From IMG/VR virus record IMGVR_UViG_3300028746_000015, positions 1 to 64,000 of that record: a stretch of DNA of 64,000 nt; one strand, given 5' to 3'. The stretch is from a virus. Positions 62,259-64,000 of the stretch are shown piece by piece. A program made the translations under genes and the position numbers. The first letter of the stretch is position 1. Each line of letters opens with the position of its first letter. The notes beneath the pieces are model-generated. The model saw nothing but the letters and a program-made list of their open reading frames with translations, was not told where the DNA came from and did not search any database.

Positions 62259-63299
62259 TTACTGACCGTTACGTGCGGCGCGGCGTGCGGTGGCTTCGGC
62301 CTCAAGCTTCTCCAATTTCTTGTTGAAGGCTGGATCTTTAGCGCGGCGACGGAGTTCGTCTGACGGCATCATCTCAACGGCCTTTGTACCGGTGTAGATG
62401 GTTTTCTTTCCTGCTGCATCCACGACTTCGTAAACGATGTCGCTGCCCGGCGCGTTGCTGCGCGGGGCTTCTGCGGAACTGTTGCGGCTGTTCAGTCCTG
62501 TTGGGATGTGCGCCGGAGCGTACACTACAGGGGTTTCCTCTTTAGCTTCAAGAGGCGGCGTTGGTGGGTCAAGCACAACTTGTCCAGGCTCTACTTCAGA
62601 GCTAGGAGTGGTCACGGACGGCGTACTGTATACGTCGTTCGATTCTACAAGAACTCCTGCGGCTTTCAATGTATCGAAGGCCTTGCGGAAGTTATCTCTG
62701 ACCGGTGCGAGGTCATATCGTACCATCCAGTTTGTCAGTGCCTCGAAGTTCTCGGGACACTTCACGTAGTCAGGAGTATCGGCTACGAAGGCCTCTGCTT
62801 CCCTCTGCGCCTTCATCTGAACGTTATCGGCCTGCAAACCCTGGATAGTGCTGACGAGCACGCTCGGCTTGACGCCAAACGTTGACTCCATCAAGAGGTC
62901 TCGCGCCTCTTCAAACTTTTCAGGGTCTTGCAAGTTACGGCTAATCTTAAAACGATCCTCATTAGAGAGCGTCCGAGGGGCAAATTCGAGTGGCGCAGCG
63001 TACCGTGTACCCTCTATGGGGGTCTCGTCGGTAATGCCGAGTCGATTCTTCTTCGTCTCCTGGCGGAGCTTTCTCAAGAGCAACGTTTGAGATTCTGCAA
63101 ACTTGGCGGGTAGCTCATCAGGTGTGGTATATTTGATGACCTGTACTCCGCCCATGGGACGGCCTTGTTCGTCCGTGGGCTGATATTCGTAACGCAGCTC
63201 AGGGAGAACTACTGGCTCCGGTGTTACCGGTGTCTCGACAACCGGGGCGTTCTCACCGGGAGTCTCAATGTTTTCTACTGGGTCGAGTATTTCACTCAT
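62259..63299 (-). CDS. Scaffolding protein
   Basis: 346 residues; GGAGAGCCCATTCTAA-ATG. Acidic Pro/Glu-rich N terminus, a central helical region (AESQTLLLRKLRQETKKN; FEEARDLLMESTFG; ADNVQMKAQREAEAFVADTP), a Pro-rich linker and a basic helical C terminus (SDELRRRAKDPAFNKKLEKL). High charge, low complexity ends and location directly before the capsid gene are typical of phage scaffolds, whose C-terminal basic helix contacts the coat protein. Assignment is by context and composition. Confidence 0.75.
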   Translation of the reverse strand: MSEILDPVENIETPGENAPVVETPVTPEPVVLPELRYEYQPTDEQGRPMGGVQVIKYTTPDELPAKFAESQTLLLRKLRQETKKNRLGITDETPIEGTRYAAPLEFAPRTLSNEDRFKISRNLQDPEKFEEARDLLMESTFGVKPSVLVSTIQGLQADNVQMKAQREAEAFVADTPDYVKCPENFEALTNWMVRYDLAPVRDNFRKAFDTLKAAGVLVESNDVYSTPSVTTPSSEVEPGQVVLDPPTPPLEAKEETPVVYAPAHIPTGLNSRNSSAEAPRSNAPGSDIVYEVVDAAGKKTIYTGTKAVEMMPSDELRRRAKDPAFNKKLEKLEAEATARRAARNGQ

Positions 63300-63692
63300 T
63301 TAGAATGGGCTCTCCTCGAAGCCAAATTCATGGTCGTTCTGAACATCGTCTTGCGTACTGGCCGGTGCGCCCATGTCTATCAGGTGCTCGGTCATATCTA
63401 CAGGCGTCGGGTCAGTTGCTGTGGACGCGTAGATTGAAATCTCATGATTCATTCGGTTTATCACGCCGTCGTAGAAGAGAGCTCCGGCCTTTACCAACTT
63501 GTGTTTGTTCAGGACCATTGCGTCACTGTCACCAGGCTCATTGACGAAACTCATGATAAGTTTGTCGACTTCGCCGCGCATGATGCGGTTCAGGACTTTG
63601 AAACCTTCCGACGCGCTCAGGAGTACGAGCGCAGCTTGTTCTTGTGGGCTTATGATAACTTCTGGATCAAACTGATTATTGAACTCTTGCAC
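63300..63692 (-). CDS. Hypothetical protein upstream of scaffold
   Basis: 130 residues from the GTG behind GGGAGGG; a TTG nine codons earlier lacks a ribosome site. Helical (PQEQAALVLLSASEGFKVLNRIM; VDKLIMSFVNEPG; KHKLVKAGALFYDGVINRM), acidic C terminus ending EESPF. Its stop overlaps the scaffold start region. Genes of this kind lie between portal and scaffold in podovirus-type phages; function unknown. Confidence 0.7.
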   Translation of the reverse strand: MQEFNNQFDPEVIISPQEQAALVLLSASEGFKVLNRIMRGEVDKLIMSFVNEPGDSDAMVLNKHKLVKAGALFYDGVINRMNHEISIYASTATDPTPVDMTEHLIDMGAPASTQDDVQNDHEFGFEESPF

Positions 63693-63715
63693 TATTCCCT
63701 CCCAGGACAGTGACG

Positions 63716-63817
63716 TCAAAGCGAGTGCCGTAAGTCTTTACGGTCTTTATAAGGGACTCCAACCCTAACTCTTCTCTGCGCTCTCATACTTGGATCAGGG
63801 GGTCGTGTAGGGCGCAT
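63716..63817 (-). CDS. Doubtful small basic ORF
   Basis: 33 residues, strongly basic (RPTRPPDPSMRAQRRVRVGV). AGAAGGG lies close to the ATG. It fills part of the gap between the partial gene at the window end and the 63300 gene. It may be a short basic peptide or chance. Confidence 0.28.
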   Translation of the reverse strand: MRPTRPPDPSMRAQRRVRVGVPYKDRKDLRHSL

Positions 63818-63946
63818 CGCCCTTCTCACCTTGCCGTATGCAAGGATGCTTTCCCTGATCGTCTTGAGCACAACTAAAAAACTATGGCCCAAACCCAATC
63901 ACCGAGGGTTTGACTTAGCCCTACTCGATGTAGGGAACCTAGTGTT

Positions 63947-64000
63947 TTACTGCACCTCTGGAGTCGAACCTTCAATACCCAAAGGGTTGGCTTGTCCTGA
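63947..64000 (-). CDS. C-terminal end of a gene extending beyond the window
   Basis: The minus-strand frame entering from base 64,000 reads 17 codons (SGQANPLGIEGSTPEVQ) and then TAA at 63949-63947. The polar, flexible end suits the C terminus of a virion protein; from position this could be the portal protein, but nothing in 17 residues proves it. Confidence 0.45.
   Translation of the reverse strand, partial: SGQANPLGIEGSTPEVQ

Noticed and set aside
63950-64000. GGTTCGACTCC on the minus strand near the window end as the end of a tRNA or tmRNA.
   Set aside because: The flanking bases do not form the 5-bp T stem or an acceptor stem, and the stretch reads as the end of a coding frame.

Overview
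The window looks like the central part of the genome of a tailed, short-tailed-looking (podovirus-like) bacteriophage. Genes are packed with 4-base stop/start overlaps. Two divergent-in-time blocks converge at a bidirectional terminator near 29,984-30,027: about 60 mostly small early/replication genes on the plus strand (134-29,969), and nucleotide-metabolism, lysis and virion genes on the minus strand (30,279-64,000). A PEP-CTERM-type exported protein (134-784), GC-balanced coding with strong AAGGAGG ribosome sites and consensus TTGACA-17-TATAAT-like promoters suggest a diderm host. Acidobacteriota is my best guess, because PEP-CTERM sorting is common there, but this is inference. No terminase, portal or DNA polymerase is recognisable inside the window; terminase and portal probably lie just beyond base 64,000.

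Plus-strand layout: 1-2,645 PEP-CTERM protein, a degenerate tRNA-like element and small unknown proteins; 2,681-7,573 a catalytic-core tyrosine recombinase, small membrane or exported proteins, an RMF-like protein and a PD-(D/E)XK nuclease; 7,613-13,571 a structured leader, a probable ssDNA-binding-type protein, a pseudoknot-forming RNA, an Acb2-like anti-CBASS candidate, a T4 Rnl1-type RNA ligase, two HAD phosphatases and an HNH nuclease; 13,586-20,150 an HNH nuclease, an SF2 helicase, a second (Rnl5/DRB0094-type) RNA ligase and a HhH-GPD glycosylase; 20,193-26,143 a T7-gp4-like primase-helicase, a protein-kinase-like protein, an endonuclease VII-like protein, a Mom-like DNA modification protein and RecA; 26,202-29,969 a cupin, a T4-type lysozyme, MazG, a metallophosphoesterase and small proteins.

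Minus-strand layout, in transcription order from 64,000 downward: end of an upstream gene, small proteins, scaffold, N4-gp56/P22-coat-like major capsid protein, a decoration-like repeat protein, accessory head proteins, two paralogous connector/tail-tube-like proteins, a set of paralogous modular fibre proteins, a 1131-residue tail protein, an endonuclease VII-like ORF, a GNAT-like protein, three large internal-virion/ejection-type proteins (one with a glycan-cleaving domain, one ending in a HExxH DUF4157-like metalloprotease), lysis-type membrane proteins, a metallophosphoesterase, a MazZ-like dATP/dGTP diphosphohydrolase with an SSB-like tail, an HNH nuclease, a coiled-coil membrane protein and a B12-dependent (class II) ribonucleotide reductase followed by an HNH remnant.

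Together the genes give replication initiation and unwinding (primase-helicase, SF2 helicase, RecA, probable SSB), dNTP-pool control (class II RNR, MazG, MazZ-like), RNA repair (two ligases, HAD phosphatases), and counter-defence (Mom-like base modification, Acb2-like sponge). The most unusual features are the phage-borne PEP-CTERM protein, two structured RNAs flanking the 7,798 gene, several apparently leaderless promoters, and shared short C-terminal tails on otherwise unrelated early proteins.
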